64,000 nt of DNA from Erythrophleum ivorense (taxonomy: Eukaryota; Streptophyta; Magnoliopsida; Fabales; Fabaceae): NCBI GenBank assembly GCA_026724425.1, contig JAIUCV010000117.1:529501-593500 (forward strand), in the 5' to 3' direction. Made by a program: the position numbers and the translations under genes. Positions 10,284 through 21,329 of this stretch are shown here, piece after piece. The notes under the pieces are model-generated. The model did no database searches. It was not told the origin of the DNA and saw only the letters and a list, made by a program, of their open reading frames with translations. Within the stretch, counting starts at the first letter, position 1, and every line of letters begins with the position of its first letter.

Positions 10284-12289
10284 CGGTAGAGAGAAACCAC
10301 AAGCACTAGCGGACATAGAAGACATAGGAGATGCATTCTATAAAGATGCATTTTATGAGGATCCTGAAGATATTCCGGCCGGTATCGAGGCTGAAGAAAA
10401 TAATAGAATACAACAAGCAACAAGACAGAAACATGTCCACCAGCCAGGGAAGGACAGAAGTGTACGTATCTATTTTCTCTCTCTCTCTTTCTCTGTTATT
10501 TGTGGTGTCTTAGGGTTGAGATGTAACTCGATCTCATACCTCAAAGCTTGGGAAGAACAAAATTCCTAATAGTTACAGCTAAGATATTAACAGTGTTTGT
10601 TTTCATATATTTGCAGCTATGAACTTGACGACCGGGATCCTCTTCTAGGCTTCTAGCTCAGGTATATGTGTCAGATATGATATACTTATTTCTAATTTAG
10701 TGGAATATACAACTCAGAATTGGTGTTTGGCAGATACCGATCTATCCAACACACACAAGTAAAGGAAAAATGCTGTAGTGATCTCTGTGTTTAAAATCTA
10801 ACAACTATGTTTGTGTTCGAGAAGAGAGAAGAACATGGTGATGCACATCCTTATTTGCTTGCGATTCGGCCACCAGGTGATCTAAAACTCATTAATCTAT
10901 TAATCTTTTAGTCAATCGATAAAAACAAGTGATTTTCAAGTTTCTTTTTTATCACCATAATTTTAAATAGGTGGGACCAATCAACGAGCTGTAGCTGTAA
11001 GGAAATGCATCTCCCAAGAAACTGGTAAACTGTGCGAGGAAAAGACTTGCTTGTCATGTTTCGTCGGAGGGACCATCTTGGTAAGCAGTTGCATCGTCTA
11101 ACCGCTAATTACAGGTTTGGACAAATTATTTGCAAATAACAAAGGTGTAACTCAATGCAGATACCTAATAGAACAGCACTTCAGATTACCTTCCCACTCA
11201 ATGGGACGTACTTCCAAATATTGTACCCAATTCTTTCGTTTACTTATTTACATTGAAACTTCTGATGCATTCTATCGGTATAGGTGTTTGCGGATCACGA
11301 TTCTAGCTTAAACCCAATCAGTATTCCAAGGGATAATAAAAGATCTTAAGATCAAACTCTCTAAAGATCAAACTCTCTCAAGATCAAACTCTTAGCTTTG
11401 TGTAAGAATAACTCTCTTATTTATATGTTTAGAAACTAACTCAAAACTAAACACCCAAAGCTCTTAATGATTGTCACAACTCGACAACCATATTTATAGG
11501 TAAAACACAACTTTGTTTATCCTACTACAATTAGAATTAGTTACTCCTAATCCTAACGGGATTATGTCTAAGCTCTCCTTATCCTCATACAACTCAATGA
11601 GGCTTCTTGAGCTTCAAGCTATCGAAGCTTATCCAACAGATAAGTTACAGGATTTGCGTAAAAGAAATGTAGTTTTTGGACCATCCATATTCTCCATGCT
11701 CAATGGTATACGATCTCCACCGTAATTGGATTATAATGCTCTTGTGCACATTAAAAACAAACACAAACAGAAAGAAAACAAATATATTATTATAACTACT
11801 TGATATGTTTTTTCAGGTTTGTCTACAGAAGCAATTCAACGATGCTTCGTGAGAGGTAACTACATTGTGTTTTTGCTACTGTTATTTCTCTCTCCTTATT
11901 TTGGCAGTATAATTCAAAAGACAAGTATACAGAGAACTTTTGAGATTAGTTCATAGATTGACCTTCTCACTTGAGTTTGAAACATAATCATTTATCTTAT
12001 AAAGTTGAAGTTTATAGGATCCATATGTTTTAGAGGATTTGACCGGAAGACAAAAGGATGCAAGCCTTTGCAAGAAACCTTTTACCGGCCAGCAAACAAA
12101 GGGAAGTCACACGTAAATAGAAAAAGGAAGAATAAAAAGGCAGGTAAGCAAATCAAGTTGGGCGTCAAAAGATGATACAAAACCAGTTGGATGAAGCTTT
12201 CAAGGTCTATTACGTGATGAGGTGTGGAGATTTGGATGCATCTTTCTAGATTGGTTGTGCAAAAGAAATTATCTGCATATTTAGATGCT
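10284..12289 (+). other. Unrecognised gene fragments with possible exons
   Basis: Several exon-like pieces with acceptor and donor signals are visible, but I do not recognise the product. The clearest is 10284-10461, preceded by TTTACAG and followed by GTACG, whose acidic translation includes EDIPAGIEAEENNRIQQAT. Next comes 10617-10664, ending in a stop in one frame (YELDDRDPLLGF). A stretch at about 10808-10876 reads MFVFEKREEHGDAHPYLLA and may splice to about 10971-11081, a Cys-containing segment with GKLCEEKTCLSCFVGG. A last piece near 12010-12110 includes EDLTGRQKDASLCKKPF. Between them, 11320-11730 looks like LTR-type or other repetitive DNA. Frames do not join convincingly, so this is probably one or more decayed gene fragments. 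Confidence 0.3.
11338..11396. repeat. Short tandem repeat
   Basis: Three to four imperfect tandem copies of a 16-20 bp unit of the type AAGATCAAACTCTCT. The surrounding AT-rich, non-coding DNA resembles LTR sequence, but no element ends could be set. Confidence 0.6.
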
Positions 12290-12960
12290 CGTGCCTGCAG
12301 ATGACAATGGTTAAACTTATCTAGATGCTCCACTACAGAGCATTTCTGTTGAAACTATAGTTTTGTTTTTTGGTTGAAAATGTGAGTTCGTCTTATACAT
12401 GTACTAAGTGATCCAGGGCAACGTCAGGCCTATGACAAACATGTGTAAATTTGAAAGACATGGAGACTGGAGATAACAAAGCATAAATAAAGGTCTCCAA
12501 GACTAAATGTGTTTTGGTTTTTCTTATATTTTTTTCCTTGTTACTCATCGTGTATGTATATTCTTGGTCCCAAAGAAGCCTTTTTAGCCTATTTGATGAG
12601 CTCTCTCCTCTGCAGAGGCAGAGCACATTCTTTTGTGTAAAGAGAAATATGATTCTTCTGCCTCATTGCATAAAATTGACATATAAAAATGTCAAAATAA
12701 ACCACGAGTTGCAAGCCATTTAACATGGGAGTGCACGGACATAGCTCTCTTAAAGACATATCTCATGGACGAGAGAAGAGGTTATGAAGAAAAAGAAGAA
12801 GATAGAGGAGATACAAGATTCCATGAACCGGTGGTTTCTTTGGCAATGAGGCTTTGGATTAGTCAAGAGTTGCAATGTCCGTGCGTGTGATAAAGGCTAT
12901 ACGTAGCCTATTTGATGAGCAGAGCACATTCTTTTGCGTAAACAGAAATATATGATTCTT
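12290..12960 (+). repeat. Repeat block R, copy 1
   Basis: Starts CGTGCCTGCAGATGACAATG and is nearly identical to blocks at 18382 and 46274. It contains a region with CTCTGCAGAGGCAGAGCACA and a run of AAGAAAAAGAAGAAG. In this copy the block ends abruptly at 12960, where it joins fragment P (protease-like) after ATATATGATTCTT; copy 3 continues past this point. I see no coding sequence or terminal repeats, so its nature (decayed element or duplicated intergenic DNA) is unknown. Confidence 0.8.
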
Positions 12961-15098
12961 AGGAGAAGAGGTCGCTTGGGTTTTGAAGAGTGTCTGTCAG
13001 TGCAAGATGTCATTGACCATTGAAACAGGATTTTTGTGTGTTCAATTAACAATCCCACTCATGTCATTGTGGTCTTGAGAGTCAATCCATAATGGAGCTA
13101 GTTGAAAACAATTTCGAATGCAAGAAATGATCAAGTCAAGAGCAATGGTTTTAAATGTAACAAGTGAACTTAGAACAGAAACGTAAATGCGATGAAAACT
13201 GTGAAATGCAAATTGGAATGAATGCGATTCAAGAAGCAATATGCAATAAGCGGTTAACTAGACGGAAGATGTAAACTCGATGATAAAGAGAGAGTCTTGG
13301 GATGAGACAATCGATTACAAGTCTTTGGGGGTCAATAAATATGTCTAGAGATACTCAAATAGAGCTAAGTCCTAGGAAGGGAGTTCAAGGAGAAAGGTTA
13401 GCCCACTCCCGTGGTGAGAACCCCTAAGCTTGCGTCGGTCCAAGGATCTAACTCCCGTTAGCTGGACGACGCGAGCCAGCCTTAAACGCCAACCCCCTTA
13501 ATCCGATGAGCTCTCCAAACAACCACTCCCGTGTGAAGGACAAGCTCATCTCTTTGCTGGTCGGTCCAATCTCTCTATGCACTTTCGGTGGAAGAGAGAT
13601 CTTGGATCTAGATCTAAGTGATCAAAGAAGGTCTAGCCTTAAGCAAACCCAACAAAGAAGGACCTTATGGAAGGATTAAAACCCTCTAGACACTAAATCG
13701 AACCCCAAATTCTTCTAATCTATCTCATCCCACAAGACCCAAGAGGATTCACTCACTACCCATAACAAGAACACCAAATCCTAGAGAGGAAAGGGTCCTA
13801 ATCATAGATAGAAGGAGAGAATAGCGTGAAACTAAGCAAGATAAGAAGATTGCAAGATGAAATGACTAAACTTGATTAGAAATCCAAAACAAATCTTACA
13901 AATCAAGCTTAGAGCTAAAACAAAGGTTTTTGTGTTCTTGATCAAGAAAATTACAAGATAAGATCCAAAGAAATTAGGTTTAAGGCTTTATATAGTTCCA
14001 AGGAAGTAGAAGCCTTCAGTCAACTCATTTAAGTTGACCCATCTCCTTCCCAATTCGCACAACTCGAAACAGATCAGGTAAATTGCGGGTCAACTCTCTT
14101 CCTTTGGTCAATGCTCAGCTTTTCGTCGGCAAACAGGTTCTCAACCTGTTTCTCATCCTGTTTGCGCCCAGACTTCACTCCTTTTCCATCTTCGCTCCGT
14201 TTCTCCCCCTCTTCAGCTCCAAAACACCTGATACAACTCCCAAATGCACAACTAATGCAATGCAAGTCCTAAATGCCATGTGTTTGTACAATGCAAGAGA
14301 TCTACACTAAAATGCTAAAGATATGAGCTAATATGGGGGTGAAACTAGATGGAATATGCTCCTAAATGATGTAAAATGCAGAGACATCAACCATCTACCC
14401 GACCATGTCGTCCGGCCGTATGGAGCTCAGGAAGATCGTGGTATTGATAACCTTTGGGATGCCCTGGATGTTCTCCAAGAATTTGGGTGCATATTAACAG
14501 AGGATGGACCTCCTCTTACTTGGATTAGAGGTCCTCCAATCCCCAGGACTGAGGCAATGAGAGTCTTTTTGCCGCAAGAGGAGAACATCTTGTTCGATGT
14601 GGAACACTATCAAGGTGAAGCTCATGCTTGGAATGACTCCCTTCGCGAATGTCTTGACGACTATGGGCCTCTGACTGCCTCGTTGACTTAGTATCCCTCT
14701 TACGAACATCAATCAGCTCAAATCCATGTAAGTTTCTTTTCCTTCTTATACTCAAATGATACATTTTGTTTTGATTGATGTTTAAATGCTGATTCTGTGT
14801 TTTGTTTTTGGTTTGAACATTTGCTTACAATAAGATTATTTTGTTTTCTTTTGGTTTTGAACATTGGCAGCAAGTACTCCAGCCTAGCCCATAAGAACAT
14901 GCCGCGCATTTGGCTAACCCTCAAAACAGCACTGTTCACACCATGCTGTTCACCACCCATGGTAGGGACGAGTTCGGTCGACCATACTACGTAGCACAGG
15001 ATTCCTTTGGTGATGCAAATAACGGTGATCGTGGATTTTTGAGGTTTTATGGTGGTGATGACCTGGTCTTGCTACTGGAGTACGTTTACATGGCATAA
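12961..15098 (+). pseudogene. Papain-like cysteine protease-related fragment, copy A (split by a solo LTR)
   Basis: Coding remains at 12961-13020 and 14390-14727, an intron 14728-14870, and a second exon 14871-15098. Removing the 1,369-bp insertion and one ACCAT restores SVQDVIDHLPDHVV. Copy A carries two in-frame stops relative to copies B and C: TAG at 14689-14691 (TGG in B and C) and TAA at 14892-14894 (GAA in B and C). The first part of the protein is missing because block R joins at 12960. The family call comes from the pattern shared with papains, explained under copy B. It is a clear pseudogene. Confidence 0.7.
13021..14389. mobile_element. Solo LTR, 1,369 bp, inserted in protease-like copy A
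   Basis: Starts TGAAACAG and ends GACATCA, giving the TG...CA ends of an LTR, and is flanked by ACCAT at 13016-13020 and 14390-14394 (5-bp duplication). The two uninterrupted copies of the target (21.6 and 58.7 kb) lack it, so its borders are certain. No primer-binding site, polypurine tract or coding domain is present inside, so it is a solo LTR or LTR-like non-autonomous element. Its length fits a large Ty3/gypsy (for example Athila-type) LTR, but that assignment is a guess. Confidence 0.85.
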
Positions 15099-15226
15099 GG
15101 TTGACATAAGGTAACGGGTGCCTATGCTTGTTTTGACTCTCTTTAAACCTCTCTCTCTCTCTGGATCTTTAAACCTCTCTCTCTCTGATCTTTAAACCTC
15201 TCTCTTTTCTTTCTTTGCGTATAAAA
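15099..15226. repeat. CT-rich tandem repeat after protease copy A
   Basis: Two to three repeats of a unit containing ATCTTTAAACCTCTCTCT. The same tract follows copies B (about 22365-22445) and C (about 59458-59530) with different numbers of CT steps. Confidence 0.7.
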
Positions 15227-15478
15227 TTAATTGGCTGCATGATGTGCAATTATTGTGCACTTTTTGTGTTATCAAGTTCAAGTCATCTAACCAAACTTTG
15301 CATCGTCAAACATTTATTTATGTCAATCCCTTCAAACAAAAAAATTGGTGTAATGTTTTTGTTATACTTTTCATTTTATATAGTAATGTTAGTTGCCAAT
15401 AACAACTGAGAAGCGGTGATGGATCCAACCGCAATGGAAAATCAAAAATGAGAAAGAGAAACCATTTTTGAGAATTGA
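15227..15478 (+). repeat. Repeat block S, copy 1
   Basis: About 252 bp from TTAATTGGCTGCATGATG to GAGAATTGA, nearly identical to 21078-21329. Here it follows protease-like copy A; at 21 kb it precedes copy B. Non-coding. The remaining 15479-15615 is A-rich sequence without recognisable features. Confidence 0.8.
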
Positions 15479-16963
15479 AATAGAATATAAATTCACAATT
15501 AAAAAAAAAAAAAAAACATAACAAAGAAACACAAAGTAAATAGATAATGTTATTAACCGGTGAAAAAAAAAAAAAGAGTTTTGCTCAAATTTAATGTTAT
15601 TTTCAGGGCGAGTAATGATATGAATGGAGAATTGGTTATTACTCCAGCAGAGAAAAGCAGTTTCAGTTGCAAAGAGAACTAATATATAGACTCATTACGC
15701 AAACTTGACCTCATCAAGGTATTTGACGATGATGGCATCTAACAAGAGCGCATGAGCAAGCACCTATCGATATATCGGAGGCTTTGTTCCAAACACAGTG
15801 TTTGCGATTGTAATGACACCATCATTCTAACAAAAACATAATTAACGATAAAAGATTAATGTTTTAGGTTTTACATAAAGTTTAACCTATACTAGATCTG
15901 AACCCGTGCTTGAGAAGCACGTAATGTTGTAATTTTGATAAGAAAAATTGAATATTTATAAGATAATTATGTAAATAATAGTATGTTTATGATATATATT
16001 GAAGAGTTAATAATATTATTTGATTATCTAAGTATGAGATAAAATAAATATGTGATCATTAATTTTTGGGTTATGTATTATATTTGGGCTAATTGGGCTT
16101 GAACGGTAAAAATGATAGACTTTTGCTGGTAAGAGATTATTGTCTTCATGAGACAAGTTTTGTCTCAACATGTGTGATTTTTTCGTTAATGAGACTGATA
16201 ATATTGATTTTGTCGATACTGATAACTTTGAGAGAATCAAATTTTCTCGATCACTTCATTAGATTTTGAATCGTATTGTCAACAACACATGTTCTTGTTT
16301 TTTTTAAAAGAACAATAAGTATGTTATTTTTTCGTTAATAAAATTGATAATTATTGATTTTATCGTATTGTTAACTTAATTTTTACGATCACTATATTAA
16401 ATTTTGACGTGTTGTCAACAGAACGACATAGACGAATCAAATTATTTTAATTTGAAGTTAATTAGGGCAGTACCGATGAAACCTAAAATAATATTTTCAC
16501 AACTTGATATCGTATCAAAATCTATAATTTATAGATCCTATCATCATTTTTTCTTTTCTTTTGTAATTTTTTTTCCTATAAGAAATGTTAAAGTCAAGAT
16601 TACAAATTTTCAGATCTATTTTTTTTTATGTCACTTGCAAAAAGCTCAAATCTAAAAGAATGTCAGTACTACCCGTGATATTGCTAAGTTGCTAACATTT
16701 GTGATGGTGGAAAAAGAATAACTGAAGACCCTTTAACAAAAAAAAAAAAAAGGAAAAAGAATCACAATTAACAACATGGACGAAATTAAATCAATCATCT
16801 AAACCATAAAACTTTTCATTTGGAGTGTTAAGATGAAGCGATAACAATTTTGAAAAATCCAAAAAAGATGGAACCTAAGGGAAGCTCAAAAGGATAACAA
16901 CTTGGAAGACTGGAAATCAAACTCAGTAAATCGGAAGCCCGAGAAAAAACAACCACTCTGATC

Positions 16964-17173
16964 CTAAGATGGAGGCGGGTTCGGGTGGGCGGCCCATTTG
17001 AGAGATTGGGTTAGCCGGGTCGGGTTACGACCCGCTAAAGCTAGGGTCTTTAACGGAGATGACGGTGTTTGGAGGAACTTGAGAGCTTCTCGGACAACGT
17101 ATTTGCCGGTAAATCCGGATGCTCCGAGTATGACGATATCATAAGCCGGGTCGGGTTGTTGGGTTGTGTTCAT
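16964..17173 (-). pseudogene. Saccharopine dehydrogenase-like oxidoreductase, N-terminal fragment (copy 1)
   Basis: The minus strand encodes 69 residues starting MNTTQQPDPAYDIVILGASG. The Rossmann dinucleotide-binding motif GASGFTG is visible near residue 17. The piece ends in AAHPNPPPS, where the sequence runs into a non-coding region. This matches the very N-terminus of the plant saccharopine-dehydrogenase-like oxidoreductase (At5g39410 type, by memory), a protein of over 400 residues. Only the first exon part is present, so it is a gene fragment carried in block D. The catalytic and C-terminal parts are absent. An identical fragment lies at 25115-25324. Confidence 0.8.
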
Positions 17174-17324
17174 GTTGATCGGACTTGGATTATTCGGAGA
17201 AATGTTTGGATTGGAGAGAGATATTTGTGCGAGAAGCTCTCTTGTGGAGATGTTGCGTGTCCACCGTCACCGACAATGACATCCCCAATCTAAACTACAC
17301 GTCATTGTCGTTGACAATTACAAA

Positions 17325-17395
17325 AGAAAATAATTAGTTTCATATTTCAAATCGTAAGCAACAATAAAAATGAAATATGAAACTAATTATTTTCT
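17325..17395. repeat. Perfect inverted repeat (25-bp arms, 21-nt loop)
   Basis: Arms at 17325-17349 and 17371-17395 are exact reverse complements built around ATTAGTTTCATATTT. Part of the right arm with its flank recurs directly at about 17510-17565. The same structure is found in block D copy 2 at 25476-25546. Confidence 0.85.
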
Positions 17396-18381
17396 TTTTA
17401 ACAATAAATTAGTACATCTTGATCCATCTCTTCATGAAATCCTTATGAGTTTAATCCCATGAGATGGACCATAAGTTAAATATCAAAAACTAGATACATT
17501 CAAATCGTAAGTAACAATAAAATGAAATATGAAACTAATTATTTTATTTTTAACAATAAATGATAAAAAATTATTTACCATTTTAACTTCTTTATGGAAC
17601 TCGATTTGACGGCAATATTTCCATGACTCTAGCATCGATATAGAGATGTTCTCCGCGCAGAGAAGAAACTCGGGTTTCGACTTTGTGAGATTGATGAAGC
17701 TAATGATGACTTTTTTTAGTTTCTCACATCGCTTTAGGATAATCCGATGTCAATAGCCTCCCTTCGTTCTGAAGTATAAACATGTTGCAGTTCTTGGTCA
17801 CATGAGACTATGGCTTTTCCACCACATATATTTGATTTGAACACTTTCCCATGAAAGTTCGTATTTGTGGCTAGACCTGTGTGTTTGTGTGCGTAGCAAG
17901 TATGTACGAGCATAAAGGTAAAGAACACATAGAGTTTTTTAACGAGGTTCGTTTCCTACATCCCCGGGACCTAGTCCAGATCAAATCCACTAGAACAAGA
18001 GTACAATTACAATTGCATATGGTATCAAGCACTACAATGCTCTACCATTCTTTTCTAGATAGATAAGCTATGAAGATATGTATCAAGCCAGCCATCTATC
18101 CGCAACGGCTGCTTGACTACAATCCGGCAGCACCGGAGCAACACCGTCTATCCGCAACGGCTGCAATCTTCATAGATCACCAATCAGATCTACAAATCTT
18201 CATGGTGGGACGACGCCACACACGCATGTGTGCATCTCTCAAACAATACCCTAGGCGCGTCAGTCTTATTATGAGACCGCCTCTTAGTATTTATACTCAA
18301 GGGTATGAACCCTTAAACCTAGCCTCTCTAGGTTGTCTCACGTTCACTGTTCTTTGGGGTTTTTGAAGGTTGCACGTAACA

Positions 18382-19045
18382 CGTGCCTGCAGATGACAAT
18401 GGTTAAACTTATCTAGATGCTCCACTACAAAGCATTTCTGTTGAAACTATAGTTTTGTTTTTTTGGTTGAAAATGTGAGTCGTTCTTCTTATGCATGTAC
18501 TAAGTGATCCAGGGCAACGTCAGGCCTATGACAAAAAGATGAGATTAGGCATCTCAAAGAATGAAAAGAATCGAACATGTGTGAATTTGAAAGACATGGA
18601 GACTGGAGATAACAAAGCATAAATAAAGACTAAACGTGTTTTGGTTTTTTCTTATATTTTTTTCCTTGTTACTCATCGTGTATGTATGTATACTCTTGGT
18701 CCCAAAGAACCCTTTTTAGCCTATTTGAGGTACATTCTTTTGTGTAAAGAGAAATATGATTCTTCTGCCTCATTGCACAAAAGTGACATATAAAAATGTC
18801 AAAATAAACCACGAGTTGCGCAAGCTCTCTTAAAGACATATCTCATGGATGAGAGAAGAAGTTATGAAGAAAAAGAAGAAGATAGAGGAGATACAAGGTT
18901 CTATGAACCAGTGGTTTCTTTGGCAACTTTTTATTTTTAACGGCTCTCATGACCACATTTTATAATCTTCCATTTCTAGGCAGAATACATGCTATATGTA
19001 CGTGCCAAGTTTCCAGCCTAAATCGATAGTATAACAATACTATTT
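18382..19045 (+). repeat. Repeat block R, copy 2
   Basis: Same start (CGTGCCTGCAGATGAC) and order as copy 1, with small indels, e.g. an extra about 30 bp near 18537 and loss of the CTCTGCAGAGG stretch. It continues into TTCCAGCCTAAATCGATAGTAT, then the RRM gene fragment. The 37 bp between block D and this block (18345-18381) holds nothing I recognise. Confidence 0.8.
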
Positions 19046-19054
19046 AAACTGAGT

Positions 19055-19200
19055 CACAAAGGGTATTTTTGTCAAGGAGAAAGAGTATATTGTATCTAGG
19101 GTATTTATGTCAAGGAGAAAGAGTATATTGTATATTAAAAGTTTAAAACTAAGATAGTATATTGTACATTGTTTGTTTGTCAAGGAGAAAGAGTATCTAG
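19055..19200. repeat. Imperfect tandem repeat
   Basis: Three copies of a unit containing TTGTCAAGGAGAAAGAGTAT or a close variant, spaced 39 and about 90 bp apart. The stretch 19200-19552 downstream shows no coding sequence. Confidence 0.6.
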
Positions 19201-19552
19201 ATAATGGAAAAAGATTGTGATCTGATATCGGTACACAGAAGCACGAGCTTAATAACACACATATAAACTCAATCAATAACACACTCATACTGGACGGATA
19301 ACGATAAATCCAAGACATAAACATGGTTTAGTTAAAACATTCAAGAGACAAAACGCACAAGAGGTAGAAAACAAGTAAAAGGGTTGCATTGTAAAAAACA
19401 CCGAGGAGGACCTTCGTCGAGCTTTCTACTCCGCAGTCATACTACTCGCAGCCGGTAAATCTAAAACAAACCACCCAAAAAAAATAAAATAAAATAAAAT
19501 TCACTTCTAAGAATCAAGAATCAACAAGAAGCTAAGAAGAACAAATATCTAC

Positions 19553-20283
19553 CTGGGTGAGGAATGCGGCCAGGTCTACGGCGATATCCAGCAAAACGTG
19601 TGTGGGTAGTATGTCTTGGTGGTTTACTAACAAGACGAACATCTGCTTTGTTTCTTCCAATGCAGCTCCCATTAAGTTCCAGCGCCTTCTCTGTTGCGTC
19701 AATTCCCTTGATATCCACACAACAGAATCTGTAAAAAATCAAGCCTTTAGTAAGCACTTGGAAATTAAGGGAAGAATGAAAAGAATTTGGAGGAAGAAAG
19801 AAGCCACAAACCCCTTGTCCTTGAAGACCGTAACGTCCACGACCTCTCCACATGAAGAGAAGAACATCCTTACCGCGACCTCAATCTCACTATCACCAAG
19901 CGAAGTGTCATATCCTCTAACAGATACTAAAGTAGGGCTGCAATAATTGCATGTATATATAATTATATATCATCATCACAATTCACATGCAGCTTAAAGA
20001 CCAATCATATGATAAAAAAAAAATCAAAATTCAGTTTACCTGTCGTCATGAAACGGATGAGGCTTAACACCGACTTTCCATCCTCCGGCGGCAACCACAC
20101 TTCCATCGAGTTTCAAGGCCTTGTCTACTGCGCCATCTCCCACAAAATAAATCAAAGCAACAGAAACGCTCATAATGTAAACATCAGTGATCTTTCCACA
20201 TGAACCGAAATGTTCTCTCAACGCACTCTCCACATCCTCACGACGATCACGACCGTCACAACCCGTCACGATAACAAAGCATA
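19553..20283 (-). pseudogene. RRM (RNA-recognition motif) protein fragment, three exons, 5'-truncated
   Basis: On the minus strand, exons read as about 20283-20040, 19937-19811 and 19728-19553, with GT-AG borders and matching phases. Exon 1 encodes ALREHFGSCGKITDVYIM and VALIYFVGD, a typical RRM with degenerate RNP motifs. Exons 2-3 encode a second RRM-like domain: RGYDTSLGDSEIEVAVRMFF, then GFCCVDIKGIDATEKALELN, ending in a basic tail with FAGYRRRPGRIPHPG before a GT donor. No in-frame ATG opens exon 1; a stop lies just upstream (about 20287), where a CCCGAA-rich tract begins. The 3' end also stops at a donor with no recognised next exon. This looks like a truncated gene copy; the family resembles plant two-RRM nucleolin-like proteins. 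A smaller copy lies at 47.1 kb. Confidence 0.7.
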
Positions 20284-21077
20284 AAATTTAGCCCCAAACC
20301 CGACCCGAAACCCGAATGCCCAAGCCTATTTAGTTGGTGAAACCACTGCTAAAAAAAAAAAGAAAGACAAAAGCATGCAGTGACCATTTCAATTATATGT
20401 GTATTTTCTTTTTACAAGTTAGACACGCTTATTACTCAACCTTCTAGATGATACTTAATTATATTCACCCATTTTTGTAACAATCGAATTGTTGAAGAAT
20501 CGACCCTAAATTTTCTTCCGAATTTGATGCGATAAGAAGAAAGAAGTAGAAGCAAGATAGAAAACAACACAAAGATTTTGGTAACCCAGGAGTTCGCTTC
20601 CTACTCTCTTAGGCACGGCTTCGCCGGCAACTTCTTCACTAGAACTTGAGCTCGTTGATCTCTATCTCTCTGTGCCTCTCTCTCTAATTACCCGATCTAT
20701 TACGACAATGATCTCAGATCTGCTCTCTTGGGTTTCTAGAAACTCTCTTGACCTTATATAATTGGCTGGTACAAAATTATTCTTTCACCTGTGTATCATA
20801 ACCAGATGCACACTTAAATACCAACCTAAGCAACAATCAAAAGAAGAAAGAATCAAATCAATAAGCAATAGAGCAATTGATACAAAAAAATCATAAGCAA
20901 ATCAATAAGCAAAAGAGCAATTGATACAAAAGAAGAAAGAAGCAAATCAATAAGTTTTTGTTTGTTTTTTTTGTTTAGTTTTTTTGTTCTTAGTTCAAGA
21001 AAAATTAAGTTTCGATTTTCAAAATTAAGCTGAGTTAGCTCTTTTGCAAAATATGAATGATTTAGATATTCAACCTC
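20284..21077. other. CCCGAA-rich tract and LTR-like sequence
   Basis: Positions 20290-20325 hold repeated CCCGA/CCCGAA hexamer-like steps directly next to the broken end of the RRM fragment. From about 20480 the sequence resembles plant copia-type LTR DNA (CAGGAGTTCGCTTCCTACTC, then CT-rich steps and a TATATAATT), but no TG...CA borders or target duplications could be set. Then A-rich repeats (AGCAAATCAATAAGC three times, 20840-20955). Confidence 0.4.
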
Positions 21078-21329
21078 TTAATTGGCTGCATGATGTGCAA
21101 TTATCGTGCACTTTTTGTGTTATCAAGTTCAAGTCATCTAACCAAACTTTGCATCGTCAAACATTTATTTATGTCAATCCCTTCAAACAAAAAAATTGGT
21201 GTAATGTTTTTGTTGTACTTTTCATTTTATATAGTAATGTTAGTTGACAATAACAACTGAGAAGCGGTGATGGATCCAACCTCAATGGAAAATCAAAAAT
21301 GAGAAAGAGAAACCATTTTTGAGAATTGA
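21078..21329 (+). repeat. Repeat block S, copy 2
   Basis: Nearly identical to 15227-15478. It joins protease-like copy B directly at 21330. Confidence 0.8.

Larger units (their letters stand above)
15616..18344 (+). repeat. Duplicated block D, copy 1 (2,729 bp)
   Basis: Virtually identical in order and sequence to 23767-26495 (same length; I saw about six single-base or run-length differences). It begins at TGATATGAATGG and ends at CACGTT. Inside are AT-rich DNA, an oxidoreductase gene fragment (16964-17173), a perfect inverted repeat (17325-17395), and an LTR-like tail from about 17879 that contains the AACGAGGTTCG motif common in plant LTRs. No CTRR end, terminal hairpin or terminal inverted repeats were found at the borders, so it does not look like a simple single transposon. 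Confidence 0.9.

Noticed and set aside
15616..18344. Block D as a Helitron or a terminal-inverted-repeat element
   Set aside because: No TC start, CTRR end, terminal hairpin, inverted ends or target duplication at its borders.
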